Assembly (NCBI RefSeq): GCF_001761385.1
Contig: NZ_CP017476.1
Span: forward strand, 2,159,501-2,223,500
Source: Hydrogenophaga crassostreae
GTDB taxonomy: Bacteria > Pseudomonadota > Gammaproteobacteria > Burkholderiales > Burkholderiaceae_C
DNA: 64,000 nucleotides
Reading direction: 5' to 3'
Below are positions 55,592 through 64,000 of the stretch, in pieces (the first letter of the stretch is position 1; each line of letters begins with the position of its first letter). A program made the position numbers and the translations under genes. The notes beneath the pieces are model-generated. The model saw nothing but the letters and a program-made list of their open reading frames with translations. It did no database searches and was not told the origin of the DNA.

Positions 55592-57373
55592 TCAGGCGGC
55601 AGCGGTGGTGCGGGCGGTGGCCACACGCACGGCGTTGGCGGCGGTTTTGAATGGCTCGGCGCCTACGCGCTTGACCGTGTTGATAAAGGTCTCTTTCTCG
55701 GTGCGCTGGGCACGGTAGGTGTCGAGCAGGGCTTCGATCACATCGGTGACTTCTGCGGCTGCAAACGATGGGCCGATGGCTTTCCCGGGAACGGGCTCAC
55801 CGGAAAGGCGCGTGCCATCGGATCCGCCGAGCGAAATCTGGTACCACTCCTGGCCGTCTTTGTCGACGCCGAGCACGCCGATGTGGCCGCTGTGGTGATG
55901 ACCGCAGGAGTTGATGCAGCCACTGATGTGCAGGTCGATTTCGCCCAGATCGTGCAGCTCGTCGAGGTCCTGGTAGCGCTCCGTCAGGGCTTGGGCGATG
56001 GGCAGCGAGCGGGCATTGGCCAGGTCGCAGAAATCGCCGCCGGGGCAGGCGATCATGTCGCTCAGCAACCCGATGTTGGGCTTGGCCAGTCCGAGGCGGC
56101 GCGCTTCGCGCCAGAGTTCAGGCAACTGGTCGCAACGCACCCAGGGCAGCAACAGGTTTTGCTCGTGGGTCACGCGGGCTTCGCCGGCCGAGAAACGGTC
56201 CACCAGGTCGGCGGCGCGTTCCAGCTGTTCAGCGTTGGCGTCGCCCGGCGCAGCGCCAAGGCGCTTGAACGACAGGGTGACGGCGCGCAGATCGGGGTTC
56301 TGGTGCGGCTTCACGTTTTGCGTGAGCCAGCGGCTGAACTCGATGTCGTCTTCTGCCGCTGCTTTCAGGATGTGGGCGATCTTGGCGTCGGCGGTTTTGC
56401 GATCGCAGTTGAGATCGGGTGCCACAAAATAGGCGCTCACGCGGTCGAGTTCGGCCTGGGTGATGGTGTGCGGGGCACCGTCTTTTTCAACGATGTCTTT
56501 GTATTCGGCCTCCACCTGATCAGTGAAGCTCTGGCCTTCGGCTTTCACCAAGATTTTGATGCGGGCCTTGTATTTGTTGTCACGGCGACCAAAACGGTTG
56601 TAGGCGCGAACGATGGCTTCCAGATAGTTCAGGATCTGGTTCCAGGGCAGGAATTCGCGAATCACGCTGCCGATGATGGGCGTGCGCCCCATGCCGCCAC
56701 CCACGCGCACCTGAAAGCCCAGGTCGCCGTCCACATTGCGCAAGAGGCGCAGACCCACGTCGTGCCAGGCGCTGGCGGAGCGGTCTTCAAGGGCGCCGGT
56801 GATGGCGATCTTGAATTTGCGTGGCAAAAATGCGAACTCGGGGTGCAACGTGCTCCACTGGCGCATGATTTCGGCAAAGGGGCGGGGATCGGCCACCTCG
56901 TCCACCGCGATGCCGGCGAGGGCGTCGGTGGTGATGTTGCGTATGCAATTGCCGCTGGTCTGGATGCCATGCATGTTGACGCTGGCCAGCAGGTCCATTA
57001 CATCAGCGGCCCGGCTCAGCGGGATCCAGTTGTATTGCACGTTGGAGCGCGTTGTGAAGTGGGCACAACGGTCAGGCAGGCTGGGCACATCGGCCAAAGC
57101 GACCACCGCATTGGAAATGTCGTTTTCCTCTTTGTGGTCGAATTCCCGCGCGATCCTGGCCAGTACGCGCAACTGGTTGCTGGCGATCTCGCCATAGGGC
57201 ACAGCCACGCGCAGCATGGGTGCAAAACGTTGCACATACCAGCCGTTTTGCAGACGCAGTGGCTTGAACTCGTCTTCGAGCAAAGTGCCGTTGAAGCGCC
57301 GCTCGAGTTGGTCGCGGAATTGCGCAGCCCGTTGCTGCACGAACTGGCGGTCAAAGTCGGAATATTGGTACAT
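55592..57373 (-). CDS. cysI: Sulfite/nitrite reductase hemoprotein, CysI-type
   Basis: The 593-aa enzyme reduces sulfite to sulfide in six electron steps. It has the duplicated siroheme reductase fold: ferredoxin-like halves, a substrate loop TSGNCIRNITTD near residue 155, and the cluster cysteines ACPGGDFC and SGCINSCGHHH, whose C-x5-C and C-x3-C spacing binds the [4Fe-4S]-siroheme centre. Arg and Lys residues for the anion lie around these. No CysJ flavoprotein is present nearby, so electrons probably come from ferredoxin, which fits the fdxA and FNR genes close by. Confidence 0.95.
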   Translation of the reverse strand: MYQYSDFDRQFVQQRAAQFRDQLERRFNGTLLEDEFKPLRLQNGWYVQRFAPMLRVAVPYGEIASNQLRVLARIAREFDHKEENDISNAVVALADVPSLPDRCAHFTTRSNVQYNWIPLSRAADVMDLLASVNMHGIQTSGNCIRNITTDALAGIAVDEVADPRPFAEIMRQWSTLHPEFAFLPRKFKIAITGALEDRSASAWHDVGLRLLRNVDGDLGFQVRVGGGMGRTPIIGSVIREFLPWNQILNYLEAIVRAYNRFGRRDNKYKARIKILVKAEGQSFTDQVEAEYKDIVEKDGAPHTITQAELDRVSAYFVAPDLNCDRKTADAKIAHILKAAAEDDIEFSRWLTQNVKPHQNPDLRAVTLSFKRLGAAPGDANAEQLERAADLVDRFSAGEARVTHEQNLLLPWVRCDQLPELWREARRLGLAKPNIGLLSDMIACPGGDFCDLANARSLPIAQALTERYQDLDELHDLGEIDLHISGCINSCGHHHSGHIGVLGVDKDGQEWYQISLGGSDGTRLSGEPVPGKAIGPSFAAAEVTDVIEALLDTYRAQRTEKETFINTVKRVGAEPFKTAANAVRVATARTTAAA

Positions 57374-57391
57374 GTTTCGTTTTGAAGGAGA

Positions 57392-58183
57392 TCAGAGAGC
57401 GATCAGCTTGGTACCGGCATAGGCCAGCAGCAAGGAGAGGAGGGAGCGCACGAGGCGCTCAGGCGTGTGGCGCATCAGGCGGGTGCCAAGCCAGATCCCG
57501 GGCAACGAGCCGAGCAACAGCTTGCTCAGCAATGGCCAGTCCACCGAGCCCAGGCTGGCATGGCCCAGACCAGCCACCAGCGTGAGGGGCACGGCGTAGG
57601 CAATATCGGCGGCGACGATGCGGGGCAGTGGCAACAAGGGGAAAAGGAGCAGCAAGACCGAAACACCGATGGCGCCAGCGCCCACCGAGGTCAAGGTGAC
57701 CAGCGTGCCGATCACGGCACCGAACAGCACCGGCAGACTCCAGTGGTGTGCACGTGTCGCACTGTCGAGGTCCGCATTTTCAAGCGTGCGCGGCAAGACC
57801 TTGCCACGCGCGGCCTTGTAAAGCATGGCCGCCGCCGTCAACAACAAGGCAACGCCCAGGGTTTGGGTCATGAGTGCCTGAACCTTTTCCGTTTCAGGAC
57901 CCAGGTGGCGCAAAGCCATCAATGTGATGAGGGCTGCTGGCAGGCTGCCTGCACTCAAGAGGCCGACAACACGCCAGGGCACCAGCTTTTGCCGTGCCAG
58001 GCTCCAGGTGCCTCCGGCTTTGGTGAAGGCGGCGAACAACAAATCTGTGCCGACAGCCAAATAGGGTTTGACCCCAAAAAAGAAGATGAGGATTGGCGTC
58101 ATGAGCGAACCGCCGCCCACCCCCGTCAGGCCGACGACCAGGCCGACAAAGAAGCCGGCAAAGATGATGGGAAGTTCATGCAT
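57392..58183 (-). CDS. TauE/SafE (TSUP) family transporter
   Basis: The 263-aa membrane protein has about eight hydrophobic segments and the TSUP-family start FAGFFVGLVVGLTGVGGGSLMTP. The repeated G-G-G turn in the second half (VTLTSVGAGAIGVSVLLL) is the matching half of the internal duplication. TSUP proteins export or import sulfur-containing anions. As the first gene of the cys operon, 18 nt before cysI, it likely moves sulfate or sulfite across the inner membrane. Upstream lies an AT-rich region (58184-58260) suited to a CysB-type promoter. Confidence 0.92.
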   Translation of the reverse strand: MHELPIIFAGFFVGLVVGLTGVGGGSLMTPILIFFFGVKPYLAVGTDLLFAAFTKAGGTWSLARQKLVPWRVVGLLSAGSLPAALITLMALRHLGPETEKVQALMTQTLGVALLLTAAAMLYKAARGKVLPRTLENADLDSATRAHHWSLPVLFGAVIGTLVTLTSVGAGAIGVSVLLLLFPLLPLPRIVAADIAYAVPLTLVAGLGHASLGSVDWPLLSKLLLGSLPGIWLGTRLMRHTPERLVRSLLSLLLAYAGTKLIAL

Positions 58184-58189
58184 TCAGCG

Positions 58190-58217
58190 AATATAGGGTT
58201 TTCCGCATATGCATCAA
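58190..58217 (-). promoter_or_regulatory. Candidate promoter of the sulfate assimilation operon
   Basis: On the minus strand TTGATG and TATATT are spaced by 16 nt, a near-consensus housekeeping promoter. It stands only 7 nt from the start codon at 58183, which would give an almost leaderless message, so the true promoter may be a CysB-dependent one farther up in the AT-rich tract. Confidence 0.35.
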
Positions 58218-58341
58218 AATACAAAAATGAAATTTTAATATATCTAAAAGTAATTAACAGGTTGGGCACCTTCCGGTTTTGGGGGGGCTTCGGCATTTCT
58301 AGAGCACTTGGCGAGGGACCAGCAGCGTTACCATTCAGCCC

Positions 58342-59145
58342 ATGCTGAAGCAGCGCATATATGTGAACGTGGTGGGTTTTTCGGATGTTGAGCGCCATGC
58401 GCTCAACACGGTGTTTCGCCTATCCGCTGAACGGGACGTTCGCTATGCCCCTTGGGTGCCGTCTGATGCGAAGGGCGACACACCCGTGCTAATGAACGCC
58501 GAAGTGGCGTTGGTCGATGGCGACAGCGCCGAGGCCGTTTTGTCGCAGGCCAAGGCCCTGCCAATCGGGCAACGCTTGATATGGGTCGGGTCGGATCCGC
58601 CGGACCATGCCTGGCGGGTGTGGCAACGGCCGATGCGCTGGGCCGAAGTTTTGCACGACCTCGACGCAGTCTTTGCGGCCCGCCAGGCGGATTCGGGCTT
58701 TCTTGATTTCGACGTCACGAGTCCCCAGCCGTTGTTTCTGGATTCGGGTGAGCAAGTCCCTGATCTGCCGCGTGCCCTGCTGGTCGGGGCGAAAGGCAGT
58801 GACCTGCTGGCTTTGCGGACCAGTCTCAATGCGGTCGGGGTAAACGAGTTTGATGAAACGGATGTGACCGACTTTGCAGCCGAGCTGATCGGTCGCAACA
58901 AATACTGCTGCGGGGTATTCAATCTGGATGAAGCACACCTGGACGCCTGGGCTCTCTCTCGTCTGTTCGCTGATCGCCATCCACAGGCCATGACTTTGGG
59001 TATTACCCATCAGGCAGGGCCACTCGCGGCATGGTGGAAGAAGCGCCTCATGCGTCATGAAACCCAGAAAACAGGAGTGAATGCTTTGCTCGGCTTGCCA
59101 TTGCAAGCCGGTGAGCTGGCGCAGTGCATGGAGCGCCTGCGCTGA
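58342..59145 (+). CDS. Unknown 267-aa cytoplasmic protein
   Basis: The family is not recognised with certainty. The N-terminal part (YVNVVGFSDVERHALNTVFRLS) and the ALVDGDS and LIWVGSDPP strands recall a response regulator-like alpha/beta fold, but the phosphorylation aspartate pattern is not clear. A second similar segment follows near residue 140 (ALLVGAKGSDLLALRTSLNAVG). There are no signal peptide or membrane segments. It is divergent from the cys operon and convergent with the oxidoreductase gene, so it stands alone. Confidence 0.75.
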   Translation: MLKQRIYVNVVGFSDVERHALNTVFRLSAERDVRYAPWVPSDAKGDTPVLMNAEVALVDGDSAEAVLSQAKALPIGQRLIWVGSDPPDHAWRVWQRPMRWAEVLHDLDAVFAARQADSGFLDFDVTSPQPLFLDSGEQVPDLPRALLVGAKGSDLLALRTSLNAVGVNEFDETDVTDFAAELIGRNKYCCGVFNLDEAHLDAWALSRLFADRHPQAMTLGITHQAGPLAAWWKKRLMRHETQKTGVNALLGLPLQAGELAQCMERLR

Positions 59146-59154
59146 ACGCCATCC

Positions 59155-60336
59155 CTAGCGTGGGATTGCCTGGCGGCGCGCCTGTCTCCATGCGAAACGC
59201 GCCGGGTCGACTGCTCGTATCAGGTCGTCAGGCAAGCAAGGCTTGTCGCCCGCCAGGCCATCTGCAACCAGCTGTGCCATGGGCAGTGCCAGCGTCAGAC
59301 CTCGAGATCCGAGCGCGCTGAGCGTGAACAAGCCTGAATGGCGCGGTACGTCGCTGAGCGTTGACCGGCTGCGGTGAAAGCCGGGCTCCTCCATTGCCCG
59401 CTGCATGGCGGCCATATCTGGCAGCGCGCCCGCCAGGGGAAGGCGGTCCAATGAGGCACAGCGGACCTGTGCCCAACCCATCAATTGTTCCGTTGACTGG
59501 GCACTCTGCATGGCTTCGCGCGCGGCGGTGTTCATGGCGCCCAAGCTGTCGGCATTGCGGGCGTGCGCGGCTTCGGTTGTGTGCAGGGAGTTGTCGCCAC
59601 GCTCGTAAGTTGAGCCCATGCTCCAGATACGTTCGGGCCATTCGGGTGGCAGACCGCTGTCTTCGTACCGGGGCACGAACACGCCGTTTTGTCGCTGCGG
59701 GCGCTTTGCCAAGGGCGCACCCTCGAGGGCGCCCAGGCTCATCTGCCCTTTGACCGGTCGCAACGGCAGGGCTTCGGACGGCAACCACGGTTCTTGGTCG
59801 CTGAGCAGGGCAAAGGTGCCAAAGGCGGCCGCAACCACTGCGTTTGGCGCCTCGGCCAGGGTTTGTCCATCGGGGCCAACGGCCCGCCACAGGCTGACGC
59901 CTTCGACCGGGCGAGTTCTTTGAAGTGCCCTTATCCGGGCGCTCCACAGTGTGGTCAAAGTGGTTGTTTGTGCTGCTTCGGCCAGCCAGGCCTTGACCAG
60001 TGCACCCGGTCGAACCAAAGCCGCGGGCCAGCGACCGGGGTCGTGTTGAAGGTTGTCAACCTCGCAAGCTTGCCAACCCGCACCTTGTTGCACCAGCCGC
60101 TGAAGCTCGGCACGCGCAGCAGTCACACCCAGATCGCACAGACGGGAAAGTGGTGTGGGCGAGCGGGTGACGTGGGGACTTAGCATGCCGACCGGCAGTG
60201 AAGAGGCCGCTTTCGCCGGCCCATCGGCGGCATCGATCAGCGTGATGTGCCAGCCTTTGCGTGCGAGCATGGCGCATACGGCCGCCCCGGCCAAGCCGGC
60301 GCCAATCACCAGGGTGTGGCGCGATTCGGAGGTCAA
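59155..60336 (-). CDS. FAD-dependent oxidoreductase, MnmC C-terminal domain type
   Basis: The 393-aa protein starts with a Rossmann FAD motif VIGAGLAGAAVCAML. It ends with ALGSRGLTLALPMAQLVADGL and DPARFAWRQARR, which are characteristic of the FAD domain of the bifunctional tRNA enzyme MnmC. That domain removes the carboxymethyl group during synthesis of 5-methylaminomethyl-2-thiouridine. The N-terminal methyltransferase domain of full MnmC is absent and no such gene is adjacent, so this is a stand-alone domain. It may act in tRNA modification or have a related amine-oxidase role. Confidence 0.8.
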   Translation of the reverse strand: MTSESRHTLVIGAGLAGAAVCAMLARKGWHITLIDAADGPAKAASSLPVGMLSPHVTRSPTPLSRLCDLGVTAARAELQRLVQQGAGWQACEVDNLQHDPGRWPAALVRPGALVKAWLAEAAQTTTLTTLWSARIRALQRTRPVEGVSLWRAVGPDGQTLAEAPNAVVAAAFGTFALLSDQEPWLPSEALPLRPVKGQMSLGALEGAPLAKRPQRQNGVFVPRYEDSGLPPEWPERIWSMGSTYERGDNSLHTTEAAHARNADSLGAMNTAAREAMQSAQSTEQLMGWAQVRCASLDRLPLAGALPDMAAMQRAMEEPGFHRSRSTLSDVPRHSGLFTLSALGSRGLTLALPMAQLVADGLAGDKPCLPDDLIRAVDPARFAWRQARRQAIPR

Positions 60337-60396
60337 ACGAGCATATGGAAGAGAAAAGAGCCTTCAAGCCCATGCGGTGCATGGGCTTGAAGTGGG

Positions 60397-60669
60397 TCAG
60401 GCAGCGGGTGGGACGTAGCCTGCAGCCGCGTCGGCGCCTTCGCCAAAAAAGTGCTTTTCCATCTGGCGTGCGAGGTATTGACGGGCGCGGGCATCGGCCA
60501 GGTTCAGGCGGTTTTCGTTGAGCAGCATGGTCTGGTGCTTGAGCCAAGCGGCCCACGCTTCTTTGCTCACGTTTTCATAGATGCGTTTGCCCAGTTCGCC
60601 GGGGTAGGGAGCGAAGTCCAGGCCTTCGGCTTCCTTGCCGAGTTTGATGCAGTTGACGGTACGTGCCAT
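60397..60669 (-). CDS. yggX: Oxidative damage protection / iron trafficking protein YggX
   Basis: The 90-aa protein begins [17 protein letters not shown], with the conserved Cys7, and continues with [18 protein letters not shown] and [16 protein letters not shown], the full YggX pattern. YggX protects iron-sulfur clusters from oxidants and moves iron inside the cell. The ATG at 60669 has an AAGGAG ribosome binding site. It is the first of two genes on the minus strand here, with the oxidoreductase 60 nt downstream. Confidence 0.97.
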   Translation of the reverse strand: MARTVNCIKLGKEAEGLDFAPYPGELGKRIYENVSKEAWAAWLKHQTMLLNENRLNLADARARQYLARQMEKHFFGEGADAAAGYVPPAA

Positions 60670-60800
60670 GGAGACTCCTTGTGAGGCGTAAAACAATGCC
60701 CAATTTTGCCTTCTTTGGGAAACCCTTTTGGGGTTTGGTGTTCCAATCGCTGTTCGCCCGCATGGCGTGAGCCTTTGAAACCCGATTTACCCGTGACCTC

Positions 60801-61313
60801 ATGAACCTGTTTTCTCATACCCAGCGCTGGTTGGCGCTTGTCTCAGTTGGCTGCATCGGCATGTTGGCCTATGGTTTGTATTTGCAACATGCGGTGGGTT
60901 TGGTGCCGTGCCCCATGTGCATAGTTCAACGTTATGCGCTCATTCTGGTGGCGCTGGTCGCAGGCATCTCGGCGTTTTTCCAGCGGGGATTCTGGCAAAC
61001 CGGTGGGCTGATAAAGATGGGGGTGATCGCAGGTTTTGGCGCTTTTGTGGCCGCCCGTCAAAGCCTGTTGCAGTGGAATCCGCCTGAAGTCATGAGTTGT
61101 GGCCGCGACTTTTACGGAATGATCGAGTCGTTTCCGTTGAAGCGGGCCATTCCGATGATCTTCAGAGGCGGTGGCGACTGCTCAGCGGTTGACTGGACAT
61201 TTCTTGGCCTCACAATCGCCAACTGGTCGTTCCTCTGCTTCAGTGGCATTGTGCTGCTGGCCATTGCGCTACTGGTCAAACGAGCGCCCCGCGCAACGGC
61301 CCTCGGGGCCTGA
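60801..61313 (+). CDS. dsbB: Disulfide bond formation protein DsbB
   Basis: The 170-aa inner-membrane protein passes electrons from DsbA to quinone. It has four hydrophobic segments, the first redox pair VPCPMCIVQRYA after the first segment, and the second pair of cysteines in the large periplasmic loop (MSCGRDF and GGDCSAVDW). Length and topology match the family. It is transcribed away from yggX and ends at a strong hairpin shared with ppk2. Confidence 0.97.
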   Translation: MNLFSHTQRWLALVSVGCIGMLAYGLYLQHAVGLVPCPMCIVQRYALILVALVAGISAFFQRGFWQTGGLIKMGVIAGFGAFVAARQSLLQWNPPEVMSCGRDFYGMIESFPLKRAIPMIFRGGGDCSAVDWTFLGLTIANWSFLCFSGIVLLAIALLVKRAPRATALGA

Positions 61314-61320
61314 TGCGCCC

Positions 61321-61352
61321 ATAAAGAAGCCGCCCGAAGGCGGCTTCTTTAT
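61321..61352. terminator. Bidirectional terminator between dsbB and ppk2
   Basis: A 14-bp stem (61321-61334 with 61339-61352) with a CGAA loop has A-rich and T-rich outer ends on both strands. It lies between two converging genes and can serve both. Confidence 0.9.
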
Positions 61353-61368
61353 GGCTCACAGGCTGGAC

Positions 61369-62661
61369 TCAAAGCACAACGCCTCCCGGATTCTCTCCGC
61401 GCTCATACACCACGTGCGCGCGGCCCACAATCAGGGAATCGAGTTTGCCAATGTTCTTGCTGTCCTTGTTGGTGTAAGGCAGCTTTTGCAAAAGATAGCG
61501 CATGGCGTTGAGGCGCGCGCGCTTCTTGCAGTCGCTCTTGATCACCGTCCAGGGTGCGTCGGCTGTATCGGTGTCAAAAAACATGGCTTCTTTGGCCTTG
61601 GTGTAGTCACCCCATTTGTTCAGTGAGGCCAGATCGATGGGGCTCAGCTTCCATTGCTTGAGTGGGTGGGCCTTGCGCTCTTTGAAGCGGCGGCGCTGCT
61701 CTTCACGGCTGACGGAGAACCAGAACTTCACCAGGTGAATGCCACTGCGCACCAGTTGGCGCTCAAACTGCGGCGCCTGGCGCATGAATTCGGTGTATTC
61801 CTCGTCGGTGCAAAAACCCATGACCCGTTCAACGCCTGCGCGGTTGTACCAGCTGCGGTCAAACAACACGATTTCGCCCGCCGTGGGCAAGTGTTCCACA
61901 TAGCGCTGGAAATACCATTGCCCGCGCTCCACTTCACTGGGTTTCTCCAGTGCCACCACGCGCGCGCCCCGAGGGTTCAAATGCTCCATCACGCGTTTGA
62001 TCGTGCCGCCCTTGCCAGCGGCATCGCGCCCTTCAAACAAGATCACCACGCGTTGCCCAGTTTCCTTGGCCCAGGCTTGCAGCTTGAGCAGCTCCACCTG
62101 CAGCAGGTATTTGTTGGCCTCATAAACACGGCGCGAGAGCAGATTTTTGTAGGGGTAGGCGCCGCTGCGCCAGTCCTTCGAAAGCTGCTCGTTGGGGTCG
62201 AGTTTTTCAGCTTTGGCGCGCGCACTGGCTTTGGCCTGGCCTTTGAGCAGCTTGCGAATCGCCTTCGCGTCGTCTGGTGCAGCCCCCTCAAGAATGGCGC
62301 GCAGCGAGTCGGCTTTCTCTGCCTGGCTGTGTTCTTTGCGCGAGAGGATGTCGCGCACCGCCGCGAGCTGCGCGCCCTGGCGCGCCTCGACCGATCGGCT
62401 CACACGGGCTCGGCGCAGTTTTTGCGGTTGGGTGGTGCCGATGGTGTCGCCCAGTACAACGCGGCGCGGTTTGGGTTCGGGCGCTTTGCTGGCCTTCACC
62501 GGTTTCACCGTGGCTCGGGGTGATACGCCCCTTTTTTTTGCCGTCGGCGGGGATGCGGTTTTGGCAACCTGCTTTCTGGCGGCGGCACGCTCGGTTGCGG
62601 GCGCACTCGCAGAAGCTGTTTTGGTGGGGACGGACGCTCTTTCTGTCATGGGCACTTTCAT
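61369..62661 (-). CDS. ppk2: Polyphosphate kinase 2
   Basis: The C-terminal ~270 residues are a full PPK2 domain: DWRSGAYPYKN, the Walker A FEGRDAAGKGGTI, the lid region, and DRSWYNRAGVERVMGF with the Walker B aspartate. PPK2 enzymes move phosphate between polyphosphate and nucleoside diphosphates. The first ~160 residues are an unusual low-complexity extension rich in Ala, Lys, Arg, Ser, Thr and Pro, probably disordered and DNA- or polyphosphate-binding in charge. Later internal starts would remove part of it. The gene converges with dsbB. Confidence 0.95.
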   Translation of the reverse strand: MKVPMTERASVPTKTASASAPATERAAARKQVAKTASPPTAKKRGVSPRATVKPVKASKAPEPKPRRVVLGDTIGTTQPQKLRRARVSRSVEARQGAQLAAVRDILSRKEHSQAEKADSLRAILEGAAPDDAKAIRKLLKGQAKASARAKAEKLDPNEQLSKDWRSGAYPYKNLLSRRVYEANKYLLQVELLKLQAWAKETGQRVVILFEGRDAAGKGGTIKRVMEHLNPRGARVVALEKPSEVERGQWYFQRYVEHLPTAGEIVLFDRSWYNRAGVERVMGFCTDEEYTEFMRQAPQFERQLVRSGIHLVKFWFSVSREEQRRRFKERKAHPLKQWKLSPIDLASLNKWGDYTKAKEAMFFDTDTADAPWTVIKSDCKKRARLNAMRYLLQKLPYTNKDSKNIGKLDSLIVGRAHVVYERGENPGGVVL

Positions 62662-62767
62662 ACGGCAAGGTGTTGACTCACCAGTATGAACCGCCCCTCA
62701 GCCCATGGTTTGATCTTGATCAAATGGCGCCCGGCGCAGGAGCCTCTGAGCGCGGCTTCGGGCCTTT

Positions 62768-64000
<1,233 letters not shown>

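Overview
The window looks like chromosome from a GC-rich betaproteobacterium of the order Burkholderiales, most likely the family Comamonadaceae. The right part carries conserved housekeeping genes in an order and style typical of that group: fpr-type ferredoxin-NADP reductase, fdxA, an assimilatory sulfate reduction operon with a DUF934 gene and an iron-sulfur APS-reductase type CysH, yggX, dsbB, ppk2 and argA. A hairpin-rich GC intergenic repeat between cysD and cysN fits the same group. No species name can be supported from the sequence alone.

The remaining ~50 kb (1-50330) is accessory DNA. Its right border is the 3' end of a tRNA-Asn(GTT) gene at 50331-50406 (minus strand), with a tyrosine integrase (48170-49717) and an AlpA-like excisionase candidate just inside, so it reads as an integrative genomic island whose left end lies outside the window. 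It has four blocks. (1) 28-8076: three large co-directional genes of unknown function. Two carry PD-(D/E)XK-like nuclease signatures and one ends in a SEC-C zinc motif. (2) About 8.1-18.8 kb: a nested element with its own large serine recombinase, a RepA hexameric helicase and RepC initiator pair of the IncQ/RSF1010 type, an XRE-like regulator, two paralogous unknown proteins and duplicated promoter/operator motifs. This looks like a plasmid-derived element lodged in the island. (3) 18.8-20.5 kb: three visibly AT-rich genes of unknown function on the minus strand. (4) 21.5-44.9 kb: a long co-directional defence block. It holds a NYN/OST-HTH protein, a SNF2-type helicase, a Fic protein, a type III Mod-like DNA methyltransferase, an OLD-like ATPase-TOPRIM protein and a type III Res-like helicase-nuclease. 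After these come a GmrSD-type DUF262/DUF1524 protein, a 1.6-kaa GHKL ATPase with a DUF3883 (NOV_C) nuclease-like end, a NERD-domain superfamily 1 helicase and an HNH protein. 44.9-50.3 kb holds smaller island genes, excisionase, integrase and the attachment region.

How the genes may work together: methyltransferase, Res-like helicase, SNF2 helicase, ATPase-TOPRIM and Fic genes are close or overlapping and look like one extended type III-like restriction-modification system. The Fic gene is preceded by a striking array of TGTCG half-sites that probably controls expression of the downstream part. The DUF262/DUF1524 protein adds a possible modification-dependent restriction layer. The NOV_C ATPase and NERD helicase overlap by 26 nt and form a candidate two-gene defence unit. 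None of these matches DISARM, BREX or Gabija gene content. In the core region, TauE/SafE transporter, CysI, DUF934, CysH, CysD and CysN form one minus-strand operon for sulfate assimilation.
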